Shown in pieces: positions 17,654 to 24,961 of a stretch of DNA of 36,064 nt. The DNA is from a bacterium (GTDB taxonomy: Bacteria; Actinomycetota; Acidimicrobiia; Spongiisociales; ZC4RG35). A program made the position numbers and the translations under genes. The first letter of the stretch is position 1. The number at the start of each line of letters is the position of its first letter. The notes under the pieces are model-generated. The model made no database searches, was not told the DNA's origin, and saw nothing but the letters and a program-made list of their open reading frames with translations. The DNA lies in NCBI GenBank assembly GCA_024641285.1, contig JAHEDH010000019.1, forward strand, positions 1 to 36,064, in the 5' to 3' direction.

Positions 17654-18597
17654 TGCTCTCACGCCACGCCGAAGACCTCTTCTGGGTGGGCCGCTACATG
17701 GAGCGGGCGGAAAACACCGCCCGGATGCTCGATGTCACCTATCACTCCGCACTCGAGGCAGGCTCGGACCGGACTGCTGACGAAGTGTGGGGTGACCTCT
17801 ATGCGATCCTGATGCTCGATGAAGACGAGAGCGCAGGGCTCGGTGGTGGACCCGCGCTGATCTTCGACACGTCCCTCTCGTTCTCGATCCGATCGACGGT
17901 GACCAAGGCGCGAGAGAACACTCGAGGCACCCGCGAGCTCGTGTCCGCCGAGGTGTGGGAGGCAGTCAACTCACTCCACCTCGAACTCCAACGGTCGGCC
18001 TCGACAGAGATCCACGACGACCGACCGTACGACGTGCTGCGGATGACGAAAGTGTGGGCACAGACGTTCTCGGGCGCCGTGTACACGACGATGGCCCGAG
18101 GCGACGGGTTCCGGTTCATCCAGATCGGCCAGATGCTGGAGCGAGCCGTCACGACCGTACGAACCCTCCAGGTGTGGAATCAGCGCCTGAGCACCCATCC
18201 GGCTGCGTCTGCCCACGCCGAGTGGGTCAAACTACTGAAGTCCGTCTCCGGCCACGAGGCCTATCTCCGTACCCACCGTGCGCAGATCAGCTCTGGCCGG
18301 GTGATCGATTTCCTCACGCAGTCCAGCGATTTCCCGAGAAGCGCCGTGTTCTGTCTGCGAGGCGCAGAGGAGAACCTCATGCCGATGGTCGTCGGTGAGA
18401 CCGGAGCCTCGGCGAGGCGGCTGCTCGGCCGGGTCCGCTCCACCGCCGAGTTCTCCGAGCCCTCGACGCTCGATCATCACGGCCTCTCGGAGCTGCTGGC
18501 CCACATCGAACAGGAGATCCTGCGTGTCGGCATCGAGATCGATCGGGCGTACTTCCGTCCGGGTTCGGCCGTGATGCACGCGTTCGAGACCTTCTGA
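17650..18597 (+). CDS. Alpha-E domain protein (DUF403)
   Basis: This is a 315-residue, mostly helical protein of the alpha-E family (COG2307), recognisable from the opening MLSRHAEDLFWVGRYMERAE and from repeated helical segments ending FRPGSAVMHAFETF. Its role is unknown. The family nearly always lies next to the permuted ATP-grasp and a transglutaminase-like protein. ATG 17650 overlaps the stop of the ATP-grasp gene (ATGA), and its own stop overlaps the start of the next gene (TGATG), so the three are translated together. Confidence 0.9.
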   Translation: MMLSRHAEDLFWVGRYMERAENTARMLDVTYHSALEAGSDRTADEVWGDLYAILMLDEDESAGLGGGPALIFDTSLSFSIRSTVTKARENTRGTRELVSAEVWEAVNSLHLELQRSASTEIHDDRPYDVLRMTKVWAQTFSGAVYTTMARGDGFRFIQIGQMLERAVTTVRTLQVWNQRLSTHPAASAHAEWVKLLKSVSGHEAYLRTHRAQISSGRVIDFLTQSSDFPRSAVFCLRGAEENLMPMVVGETGASARRLLGRVRSTAEFSEPSTLDHHGLSELLAHIEQEILRVGIEIDRAYFRPGSAVMHAFETF

Positions 18598-19511
18598 TGC
18601 ACCTCGACATCCGGTATGTGACCCGCTTCGATTACCCCACGCCTGTGTGGGAGTCACAGAACCTGCTCAGGGCGTGCCCCATCGACTCGCCGAGTCAGAA
18701 GCGGCTCTCGTATCAACTCGAGGTCGAGCCCGCAGCGGATGCCATGTGGTACATCGACCGGTGGGGCACCCGCGTCGACACCTTCGGAGTTCTCGACCCC
18801 CACACCGAGTTGGTCGTGACCGTCACCACCTCGGTGGAGACCACCGAGCCCCTCCAGCCGTCCGGCGGTGCAACGCTCCTCGATCTGTACGAGGAGAACC
18901 GTGACGGGCGGCTTTGGACCTTCCTCCACTCCAGTCGGCACACGGAGTGGAAGGGGGCCATCGTCGACGTCGCCGGTGAGGTGGCGGCGGGGTCGGACGA
19001 TCTCGTCTCCGCGATTCGAGACATCGCGGCGATCGTGAACGGCCACCTCGACTACCGACCTGGAGCGACCGAGATCGGCGTCACCCCCGAAGCGGTGTGG
19101 GCCCAGGGTGCCGGCGTCTGCCAGGACTACGCCCACGTGATGATCGCCATGCTGCGTAGCCAGGCCATCCCGGCCCGATACGTCTCCGGCTATTTCTACG
19201 CAACCGATGTGTCGGGAGGCGGCACGCCTGAGACGCCGGAAATCACCGTCCACACCCATGCCTGGGTCGAGGTGTGGGTCCCGGGTTTCGGCTGGTGGGC
19301 GATCGATCCGACCAACGACCAGGCGGCAGGAGAGCGTCACGTCACCGTCGGCCAAGGCCGCGATTACGACGACGTGCTGCCGATGCGCGGCGTCTACTTC
19401 GGGGACTCCGACCACGTGCTCGCCACCCACGTGGTCATGTCCGTTTCCGGCGTCGGCGCCAGAACCATCCCCGAGATCGACCCCGAGCTCCGCCACCAGA
19501 TCGACCAATAG
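18597..19511 (+). CDS. Transglutaminase-like cysteine protease-fold protein
   Basis: The 304-residue protein has an N-terminal beta-rich region (about 1-85, the bacterial transglutaminase-like N-terminal domain) and a catalytic core with Cys175 in GAGVCQDYAH, His221 in THAWVEVW and Asp237 in WAIDPTN, a complete Cys-His-Asp triad. There is no signal peptide, so it is likely cytoplasmic. In this triad a peptidase or amide-forming activity acting with the ATP-grasp enzyme is the usual prediction. Its start overlaps the alpha-E stop by one base. Confidence 0.9.
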   Translation: MHLDIRYVTRFDYPTPVWESQNLLRACPIDSPSQKRLSYQLEVEPAADAMWYIDRWGTRVDTFGVLDPHTELVVTVTTSVETTEPLQPSGGATLLDLYEENRDGRLWTFLHSSRHTEWKGAIVDVAGEVAAGSDDLVSAIRDIAAIVNGHLDYRPGATEIGVTPEAVWAQGAGVCQDYAHVMIAMLRSQAIPARYVSGYFYATDVSGGGTPETPEITVHTHAWVEVWVPGFGWWAIDPTNDQAAGERHVTVGQGRDYDDVLPMRGVYFGDSDHVLATHVVMSVSGVGARTIPEIDPELRHQIDQ

Positions 19512-19514
19512 CGG

Positions 19515-19563
19515 TCCACGTTCCACGTTCCACGCTCCACGTTCCGCGCTCCACGTTCCGCGC
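19515..19563. repeat. Seven-unit heptamer array (TCCACGT type)
   Basis: Seven consecutive 7-base units read TCCACGT, TCCACGT, TCCACGC, TCCACGT, TCCGCGC, TCCACGT, TCCGCGC, beginning four bases after the transglutaminase stop codon. The array is intergenic. Confidence 0.8.
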
Positions 19564-19604
19564 TCTCGCTCGGCGCTCGCTCGCAGTTGCGTTGAGTTGG
19601 TACC

Positions 19605-19695
19605 CGCTTTCGGCTTTCGGCGTGCGGCGTGCGGCGTGCGGCGTGCGGCGTGCGGCGTGCGGCGTGTGGCGTGTGGCGTGTGGCGTGTGGCGTGA
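19605..19695. repeat. Heptamer array (GGCGTGC/GGCGTGT type)
   Basis: Two opening units (CGCTTTC, GGCTTTC) are followed in phase by eleven units: six GGCGTGC, four GGCGTGT and one GGCGTGA. It ends nine bases before the stop codon of the convergent trans-sulfuration gene. Together with the first array it fills most of the 192-base convergent gap. No conventional terminator is visible there. Confidence 0.85.
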
Positions 19696-19703
19696 GAACG
19701 CCG

Positions 19704-20780
19704 TCAGCCGAGCGCCTGGGACAGGTCGGCCCACAGGTCTTCGGGGGCTTCGATGCCGACGGAGAGGCGGATCAGGCCTGCGGGGAGGTGCTCCTGGCCC
19801 GCAACGGCGGCCCTTCGCTCCATCGTCGATTCGACCCCGCCCAGCGACGTCGTGTGGTGGACCAGGCGGATCGACCGACACACCCGGTCCGCGGCCTCGG
19901 CGCCGCCCCGAACCTCGAAGGACACCATCGCCCCGAATCCGTGGAGTTGGGCCGCCGCCACGGCATGGCCCGGATGCGTTTCGAGGCCGGGATATCGCAC
20001 ACCGTCGACCCGGTCGTCGGCTGCCAAACGCCGTGCGAGGGACGCTGCCGTTGCCTGGCTGCGCTCGAGCCGCACCGCCAGTGTTCTCACCCCTCGGGCG
20101 GCGAGAAACGCCTCGAGGGCGCCGGGAGTGGCGCCACCCAGGCTGCGCCGTCTCGACAGCCGTTCCCCGAGCCCCTCGTCGCGGACGACCGTCGCTCCCA
20201 TCATCAGGTCGGAGTGGCCCCCGATGAACTTCGTCACCGAATGAACGGCGATGTCGGCCCCCGATTGGAGCGGTCGCTGATTCAGGGGAGTGGCGAACGT
20301 GTTGTCGACCGCCAGCAGCCCGGACCGGGGTGCGGAGGCGATCGCCGCGAGATCGGCGATCTCCAGCAGCGGATTGGTCGGTGACTCCACCCACGCCAGA
20401 TCGGCTCGAGAGATGGCCTCGATCCAGCGGGTCGTTTCGGTGACGGCGATCTGTTCGGAGGTGAAGCGCCCGGCTGCGACGCCGTCGGCGACGACCATGG
20501 CGACTCCCTGGTAGCAATCGGACGGCAGGACCACGTGCCCGCCGACGGGAACGAGATCGATGACCGCCGATGCGGCGGCCATCCCCGTCGAGAAGGCGAT
20601 CGCAGATCCCCCTTCGAGCCCGCCGAGAACGGCCTCGAACGCCTCCCAGGTGGGCGTACCGGTGCTGCGGGCATACGACGAGGCATCGGTGAAGTTCGAG
20701 GCCGCCACGATCGGCGTGTTGAGCGGCTCGTCGCCTCCCTGCGGTCGACCCGCCCAGACGACCCACGAGTCGGCCGACAT
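19704..20780 (-). CDS. PLP-dependent trans-sulfuration enzyme (cystathionine gamma-synthase/lyase family)
   Basis: The 358-residue protein belongs to the Cys/Met metabolism PLP family (fold type I), which makes or cleaves C-S bonds in cysteine, homocysteine and methionine metabolism. The PLP Lys is K184 in SVTKFIGGHSD; Asp159 in VDNTFATP would bind the pyridine nitrogen, Y90 in CYQG stacks on PLP, and ESPTNP precedes it. SLGGVEST near the C-terminus is a substrate-carboxylate motif. ATG 20780 is seven bases after the upstream stop; GTG 20798 would overlap that gene. Synthase, beta-lyase and gamma-lyase activities cannot be separated by sequence alone. Confidence 0.87.
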   Translation of the reverse strand: MSADSWVVWAGRPQGGDEPLNTPIVAASNFTDASSYARSTGTPTWEAFEAVLGGLEGGSAIAFSTGMAAASAVIDLVPVGGHVVLPSDCYQGVAMVVADGVAAGRFTSEQIAVTETTRWIEAISRADLAWVESPTNPLLEIADLAAIASAPRSGLLAVDNTFATPLNQRPLQSGADIAVHSVTKFIGGHSDLMMGATVVRDEGLGERLSRRRSLGGATPGALEAFLAARGVRTLAVRLERSQATAASLARRLAADDRVDGVRYPGLETHPGHAVAAAQLHGFGAMVSFEVRGGAEAADRVCRSIRLVHHTTSLGGVESTMERRAAVAGQEHLPAGLIRLSVGIEAPEDLWADLSQALG

Positions 20781-20787
20781 GCCGAGG

Positions 20788-21576
20788 TCACTCACCACAG
20801 CTGAAGCCCCCGACGATCTCGGTCGCCGTGTCGTCGTCGTTCAATCCGGTCAGGAACCCGATCAGGTATCCGTCACCTGGGGGATCGATCTCGAACACCG
20901 CCGTTTCGTAGACGGGATGGATCTCGAAGTTGGCGTCGTCGCCGTAGGCGTCATCGATCTCTGCGACGGTGGATCCGAGGCCCACGCCCCGAGTCGTTGC
21001 GAAGACGAGGTCTTCGGCTCCCTGCTCGACCGAGTACGAGGCGAAGTGTGGAGTGCCCTCGGTGGCCCATGCCGTCTCTCGATCGGTGAAGAACACCTGG
21101 AGCGTCTCCCACGTGACGAACCGGGCTTGCGTGCCGCCGCAGAGGCCGTCGAATCGCTCCTGTTGATCGACCCAACCGGGGTCCAGTGAAGGCTCGCCGA
21201 GTCGGTCGGTCAGTTCGGAGATCACGTCCTCGGGGTCGGCTCCGAAGAAGAGACGATCGATGCCGTCCGGACGCAGGACGAACGAATCCCTGATCTCGGT
21301 CGTCGTGGTGGTGGTGGTCTCATCGACCGAGGTGGTCGTGGTCTCCTCGACTGTCGTAGTCGTCTCCGGGACGGTGGTGGTCGTGGTGTCAGGCGGCGAA
21401 GTCGTGGTCGTCTCTGGTGGGCCAGCCATCGTGGTCGTGACTCCGGCGACCGAGTCCGTGGTACCCGTCAGCGCGACCACCGCGACGAGGATGAGCGCCG
21501 CGATGGCCACGGCTGCGGTCAACGCGATGAGGACGCCACGTTGTCCAGGGGTGAGGCGAGAGGGGCGAGAGGTCAT
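20788..21576 (-). CDS. Membrane-anchored protein with Thr-rich tether, unknown extracellular domain
   Basis: The 262-residue product has a short basic cytoplasmic end, one membrane segment (about residues 13-37, within VLIALTAAVAIAALILVAVV), and then roughly 50 residues composed largely of Thr, Pro and Glu (units such as ETTTTV). A globular extracellular domain of about 160 residues follows, with motifs FFGADPEDVISELTDRLGEP, CGGTQARFVTW and LQVFFTD. I do not recognise a named family. The orientation and tether suggest a surface-exposed domain held off the membrane. It lies 12 bases after the small Cys-rich gene. Confidence 0.75.
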   Translation of the reverse strand: MTSRPSRLTPGQRGVLIALTAAVAIAALILVAVVALTGTTDSVAGVTTTMAGPPETTTTSPPDTTTTTVPETTTTVEETTTTSVDETTTTTTTEIRDSFVLRPDGIDRLFFGADPEDVISELTDRLGEPSLDPGWVDQQERFDGLCGGTQARFVTWETLQVFFTDRETAWATEGTPHFASYSVEQGAEDLVFATTRGVGLGSTVAEIDDAYGDDANFEIHPVYETAVFEIDPPGDGYLIGFLTGLNDDDTATEIVGGFSCGE

Positions 21577-21588
21577 GGCTGACTCCGG

Positions 21589-21759
21589 TCAGTTTCCGCG
21601 CCGGTCGGCGACGGCAGCCGACGGGGCGGGACATGTCCCGGCGGTGTCACCCGAGCAGCATTCGTCCTGGTTGAGGCCGAACATCGGGCATCCGCCGTCC
21701 ACGCAGGCTGCATGGCCGTGGACGTATCGCATCGGTTGCCGGCACCAGGCGCACTGCAT
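21589..21759 (-). CDS. Small Cys-rich (zinc-ribbon-like) protein, 56 residues
   Basis: The frame begins MQCAWCRQPM and ends ADRRGN, with cysteines arranged as CAWC, ACVDGGC, ECC and TC, and the recognisable stretch CPMFGLNQDECCSG. I recall similar small proteins with a CPxxGQNQxECC core in other bacteria, where they are uncharacterised. Two CxxC-like pairs suggest one bound zinc or Fe-S cluster. Both boundaries check by direct translation (ATG 21759, TGA 21591-21589). It lies 40 bases after iclR and 12 bases before the next gene, so it is probably part of the same run. Confidence 0.7.
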   Translation of the reverse strand: MQCAWCRQPMRYVHGHAACVDGGCPMFGLNQDECCSGDTAGTCPAPSAAVADRRGN

Positions 21760-21799
21760 GGGTGCAGGTTACCCATGGCCGTCGGAAGTCGGGACGGCG

Positions 21800-22549
21800 T
21801 CAGCTGGAGTCGACCCGCAGCGAGTACCTGCGAACTTCCTCGACCAGGAGGGCGCCGATCTCCGCCGGATCGCGTGTTCCGGGAAAGCGGAATGCCGGCC
21901 CGTGGATGTGGATCGCCCCGATCGGCGAGCCGCGCCGATCCAGCAGGGGAGCAGCCACGGAGTTGATCCCCTCGGCGAACTCCTCGTAGATCCATCCATA
22001 GCCGGCGGCTCGAAACATCTCGAGGCGCTCGATGATCGCAACCGGGTCGATCACCGTGTGTCGGGTGAAGGCCTCGAGCGGGCGTACCAGGTAGTGCTGG
22101 AGCAGCTCGAGGGGCCACCTCGACATGATCACCAGTCCACTGGGGCCGACGTGCATGGGAAGCGAGAGTCCCGAGTAGTCGCGGACCTGTACGGGGTCGG
22201 GGCTCTCGACCTGGGTGACGTACTGGACCGAGTAGCTGTCCGGAACCGCCAGGCCGGCTGCCTCTCCGGACTTGATCGCCAGCTGTTCGAGGTGCGGCTG
22301 GACGGATCTGCCCAGTGTCTTGGGTGCTCCGCTCGTGCCGAGGATCTCGATGAGCCCCGACCCGAGTCGATAGTTGGTGCCTTCCATCAGGCGGTCCACC
22401 GCTCCGATGTGCTCGAGCGTCGACAGCAGCCGCGACACCGTCGACTTCGGCAGGTCGGTCTGCGCGCTGATCTCGCTGACGCCGGCCGGGCCGGTGCTCA
22501 GGGCTTCGAGGATCGAGAACGCCCTGACGACGGATTGGACTGTTGCCAT
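21800..22549 (-). CDS. IclR-family transcriptional regulator of the demethylation cluster
   Basis: The 249-residue protein has an N-terminal winged helix-turn-helix (about 1-65; VRAFSILEAL, GVSEISAQTDLPKSTVSRLLSTLE) and a C-terminal IclR effector-binding domain (about 80-245; SGEAAGLAV, GPSGLVIMS, GWIYEEFAEGINSVAAPLLD, GAIHIHGPAFR). IclR proteins are dimeric and bind partial palindromes of the form GTTYCAC-n-GTGGAAC. Three such sites occur here: one over this gene's own promoter and two in the control region of the divergent operon. AGGAG (22559-22555) precedes ATG 22549. I infer it senses a quaternary amine or a breakdown product and controls the adjacent genes. Confidence 0.9.
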   Translation of the reverse strand: MATVQSVVRAFSILEALSTGPAGVSEISAQTDLPKSTVSRLLSTLEHIGAVDRLMEGTNYRLGSGLIEILGTSGAPKTLGRSVQPHLEQLAIKSGEAAGLAVPDSYSVQYVTQVESPDPVQVRDYSGLSLPMHVGPSGLVIMSRWPLELLQHYLVRPLEAFTRHTVIDPVAIIERLEMFRAAGYGWIYEEFAEGINSVAAPLLDRRGSPIGAIHIHGPAFRFPGTRDPAEIGALLVEEVRRYSLRVDSS

Positions 22550-22567
22550 TCGTGCTCCTCGGTTCAG

Positions 22568-22600
22568 AGTCTACGAGTGGATGTTCCACGATGTGAAACA
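22568..22600 (-). promoter_or_regulatory. iclR promoter overlapped by an IclR-type operator
   Basis: The + strand reads TGTTCCACGATGTGAAACA at 22582-22600, an inverted repeat with 7 of 8 matching arm positions. On the minus strand TTCACA (22597-22592) makes a -35, spaced 18 bases from TAGACT (22573-22568) as -10. Transcription would start near 22561. The operator covers the -35, the arrangement expected for negative autoregulation. The promoter call is by inspection only. Confidence 0.6.
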
Positions 22601-22619
22601 GCGTGCCGCATGATGGATC

Positions 22620-23435
22620 TCACCTGATCGACGTCCGCCGATCTCGGTGCCAGCCGAACGTCGCCTCGACCTGGTTGAACGTGTAGATGTGGAGCCCGGC
22701 GATGCCGAGTCCCGGGTCGTCGGCCAACTCGGCAAGGGAATCGACCAGCTCATCGGGGGCGTACGGCTTGAGGAGCTTCGACGCCAGCGATCGGTTCTTC
22801 GAAAGGAAACGCAGCGAGGTGCCGACCCCGATCCGGGCGGAGATCCCGATCAGCTTGGTGAGCTCGGTGACACCGGGGATGCCGATGATCACGGGCAGGT
22901 CGATCCCGCGGTCCCGGATCGCCAGGACCCAGTCTCTGATGGCGTCGGGGTCGAAACACATCTGGGTGGTCACCGACGACGCATATGGCTGCTTGTCGAC
23001 CAACGCCCGCATCAGCAATTCATCGGAGATGTCGGGATGGCCCTCCGGATAGCCCGTGACCCCGATGCGGGAGAACGGGTGATCGAGCGTGTCGAGGTGG
23101 CGGATGAGGTCCATCGCATCGACGAAGTCACCGGGATCGTCGGCATCGCCTCCGACCACGAAGATCTCCTCGAGCTCCAGCGCATCCAGGCGCTCGACGA
23201 TGCCCTCCAGCTCGCTCTTGGACTTGGTGAGCCGAGCCGAGATGTGGGGGACGACGTCGAGTCCGATCGCTGTCAGTTGCTCGGTCAGCTCCACGGTGGC
23301 CTCCATCCCCTTGGCCGGCGAGGCCGTCACGCTCACCCTGGTGCCCGCTGGGAGCGCACCCGCCTTCTCGAAGGTGGTCTTCATCGGTATCAACTCGAAC
23401 GACGAGTTGTCGAGCAGCCGTTTCAGTCCGTTCAT
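22620..23435 (-). CDS. MetF-like methylenetetrahydrofolate reductase
   Basis: The 271-residue TIM-barrel protein matches the MTHFR family: FELIPMKTTF (aligning with the catalytic Glu region FEFFPPKT), VTASPAKG, VPHISARL, FVVGGDADDP, GVTGYPEGHPDI and TQMCFDPD. Such enzymes interconvert methyl- and methylene-tetrahydrofolate. As the last gene of a corrinoid demethylation operon it is best explained as working in the oxidative direction on methyl-THF made by the upstream methyltransferase, rather than in methionine synthesis; this is inference. A GAGGA ribosome binding site precedes ATG 23435, eight bases after the mttB stop. It is a divergent, somewhat short member. Confidence 0.85.
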   Translation of the reverse strand: MNGLKRLLDNSSFELIPMKTTFEKAGALPAGTRVSVTASPAKGMEATVELTEQLTAIGLDVVPHISARLTKSKSELEGIVERLDALELEEIFVVGGDADDPGDFVDAMDLIRHLDTLDHPFSRIGVTGYPEGHPDISDELLMRALVDKQPYASSVTTQMCFDPDAIRDWVLAIRDRGIDLPVIIGIPGVTELTKLIGISARIGVGTSLRFLSKNRSLASKLLKPYAPDELVDSLAELADDPGLGIAGLHIYTFNQVEATFGWHRDRRTSIR

Positions 23436-23443
23436 TGGTCTCC

Positions 23444-24961
23444 TCAGACGTTCGAATCGGGGAACGAGGACTTGCGGCGATCGATCCACTCGGTCAGGGC
23501 TTCGTCGGTGCCCGCCGGGAGGGGAGGCTGCTCGTAGGTGGCGAGCAGCGCCTTCCACGCCTCGGATGCTCGTGCCTCGGCGTCCCTTGCTCCCTCCGCC
23601 TCCCACTGTTCGAAGCTGTTGGCATCCGCCAAGTCGCTCTTCCAGAAGGCGGTCTCGAAATTCGCCAACGTGTGGGCGGAGCCGAGGTGGTGTTTGCCCG
23701 GCTCGGTCTCGTGGAACGCCGACATTCCCTGAGCGTTCTCTGAGAGGTCGAACCCTTGCTCCACTTTGGCGTACGCCCCCAGCTGGTCGGCGTCGAGCAT
23801 GAACTTCTCGTATCCGATCGTGAGCCCACCCTCGAGCCAACCGGCTGCATGGAGCACGAAGTTGGTTCCCGCCGCCATCGTCGGCCCCATCACCGCGGCC
23901 GACTCGTATGCCGCCTGGGCGTCCGGAACCTTCGAGGCACACAGCTGACCGCCGGTTCGCATCGGGACGCCGAGCCGCCTGGCCAGCTCGCCCACTGCAC
24001 TCATGATCAGAGCCGGTTCGGGGGTGCCGAAGGTCGGCGCACCCGACTGCATGTTCATGGTGGAAACGAACGCGCCGAGGACGACGGGGGCGCCGGGCCG
24101 CACCAGCTGGGCAGCGGCCATTCCCACCATCGACTCGGCGAGGATCTGAGCGGTGACCGCTGCCGGTGTGACCGGGCTCATCGCCCCGGCGAGGATGAAC
24201 GGGGTGAAGACGCATGCCTGGTTGTTGGCGGCGTACACCTCGGCTGCAGCGAGCATGGTGGCGTCCCAGCTCAGCGGAGAGCTGGCGTTGATGAGGCTCA
24301 TCACAATCGTCCGATCCCCGACGTCTTCGCCGAACACGAGCCTCGCCATGTCGACGGTGTCCTGGGCCCGCTCGCCGGCGGTGACCGAGCCCATGAACGG
24401 CTTGTCCGAGTATCGGAGGTGAGCGGCCACCATGTCGAAGTGCCGCTTGTTGACGGGGAGATCGACCGGCTCGCAGATCGTGCCGCCCGAGTGATGGAGG
24501 TTGGGGTGGAGATACGTCAGCTTGACGAAGTTCTCGAAGTCGGCGATGGAGGCATATCGGCGCCCACCTTCGAGATCGCGGACGAACGGCGAGCCATACG
24601 AGGGAGCGAACACCGTCGCCATGCCGCCGATCTGAGCGCTCCTCTCGGGATTGCGGGCATGCTGGATGAACGTCGACGGGGCGGTTGCGATGAGTGAGCG
24701 CAACAGCCCAGGCTCGAAGCGGGCCCTGGTCCCATCGACGGCGGCCCCGGCGTCACGGAAGCGCTTCAGGGTCGCATCGTGGTGGATCTCGACGCCGATT
24801 TCGGACAGGATGCGGTCGGCATTGTGTTCGATGATCTCGAGACCCTCGGCGGAGATCATCACCCTGGGCGGTATGTTGCGTGTCAGGTAGGGCGCCGCCT
24901 GGAGGACTGCACCGGCTCTGGCTGCCCTACGGGCATCGCGGCCTCCGCTACGTCTGGCCAT
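23444..24961 (-). CDS. MttB-family corrinoid methyltransferase without pyrrolysine (quaternary amine type)
   Basis: The 505-residue protein belongs to the trimethylamine methyltransferase (MttB, COG5598) superfamily; examples are RNIPPRVMISAEG at the start, SGGTICEPVDLP, KPFMGSVTAGERA, and NMQSGAPTFGTPEPALI. The frame has no internal TAG, so it is not a pyrrolysine enzyme. Non-pyrrolysine members such as MtgB of Desulfitobacterium hafniense demethylate glycine betaine, and relatives act on carnitine or proline betaine. Here it would transfer a methyl from a quaternary amine to Co(I) on the MttC-type protein. The neighbouring dimethylglycine-type dehydrogenase makes betaine the best substrate guess. 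AAGGAG precedes ATG 24961, which overlaps the RACo gene's end by 14 bases. Confidence 0.92.
   Translation of the reverse strand: MARRSGGRDARRAARAGAVLQAAPYLTRNIPPRVMISAEGLEIIEHNADRILSEIGVEIHHDATLKRFRDAGAAVDGTRARFEPGLLRSLIATAPSTFIQHARNPERSAQIGGMATVFAPSYGSPFVRDLEGGRRYASIADFENFVKLTYLHPNLHHSGGTICEPVDLPVNKRHFDMVAAHLRYSDKPFMGSVTAGERAQDTVDMARLVFGEDVGDRTIVMSLINASSPLSWDATMLAAAEVYAANNQACVFTPFILAGAMSPVTPAAVTAQILAESMVGMAAAQLVRPGAPVVLGAFVSTMNMQSGAPTFGTPEPALIMSAVGELARRLGVPMRTGGQLCASKVPDAQAAYESAAVMGPTMAAGTNFVLHAAGWLEGGLTIGYEKFMLDADQLGAYAKVEQGFDLSENAQGMSAFHETEPGKHHLGSAHTLANFETAFWKSDLADANSFEQWEAEGARDAEARASEAWKALLATYEQPPLPAGTDEALTEWIDRRKSSFPDSNV

Noticed and set aside
19515-19563. IclR half-sites (GTTCCAC) inside the first heptamer array
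   Set aside because: They arise from the repeat unit, have no inverted partner at the right spacing, and lie between convergent gene ends.
19515-19695. CRISPR array
   Set aside because: The units are 7 bases long and adjacent with no spacers, and no cas genes are present.
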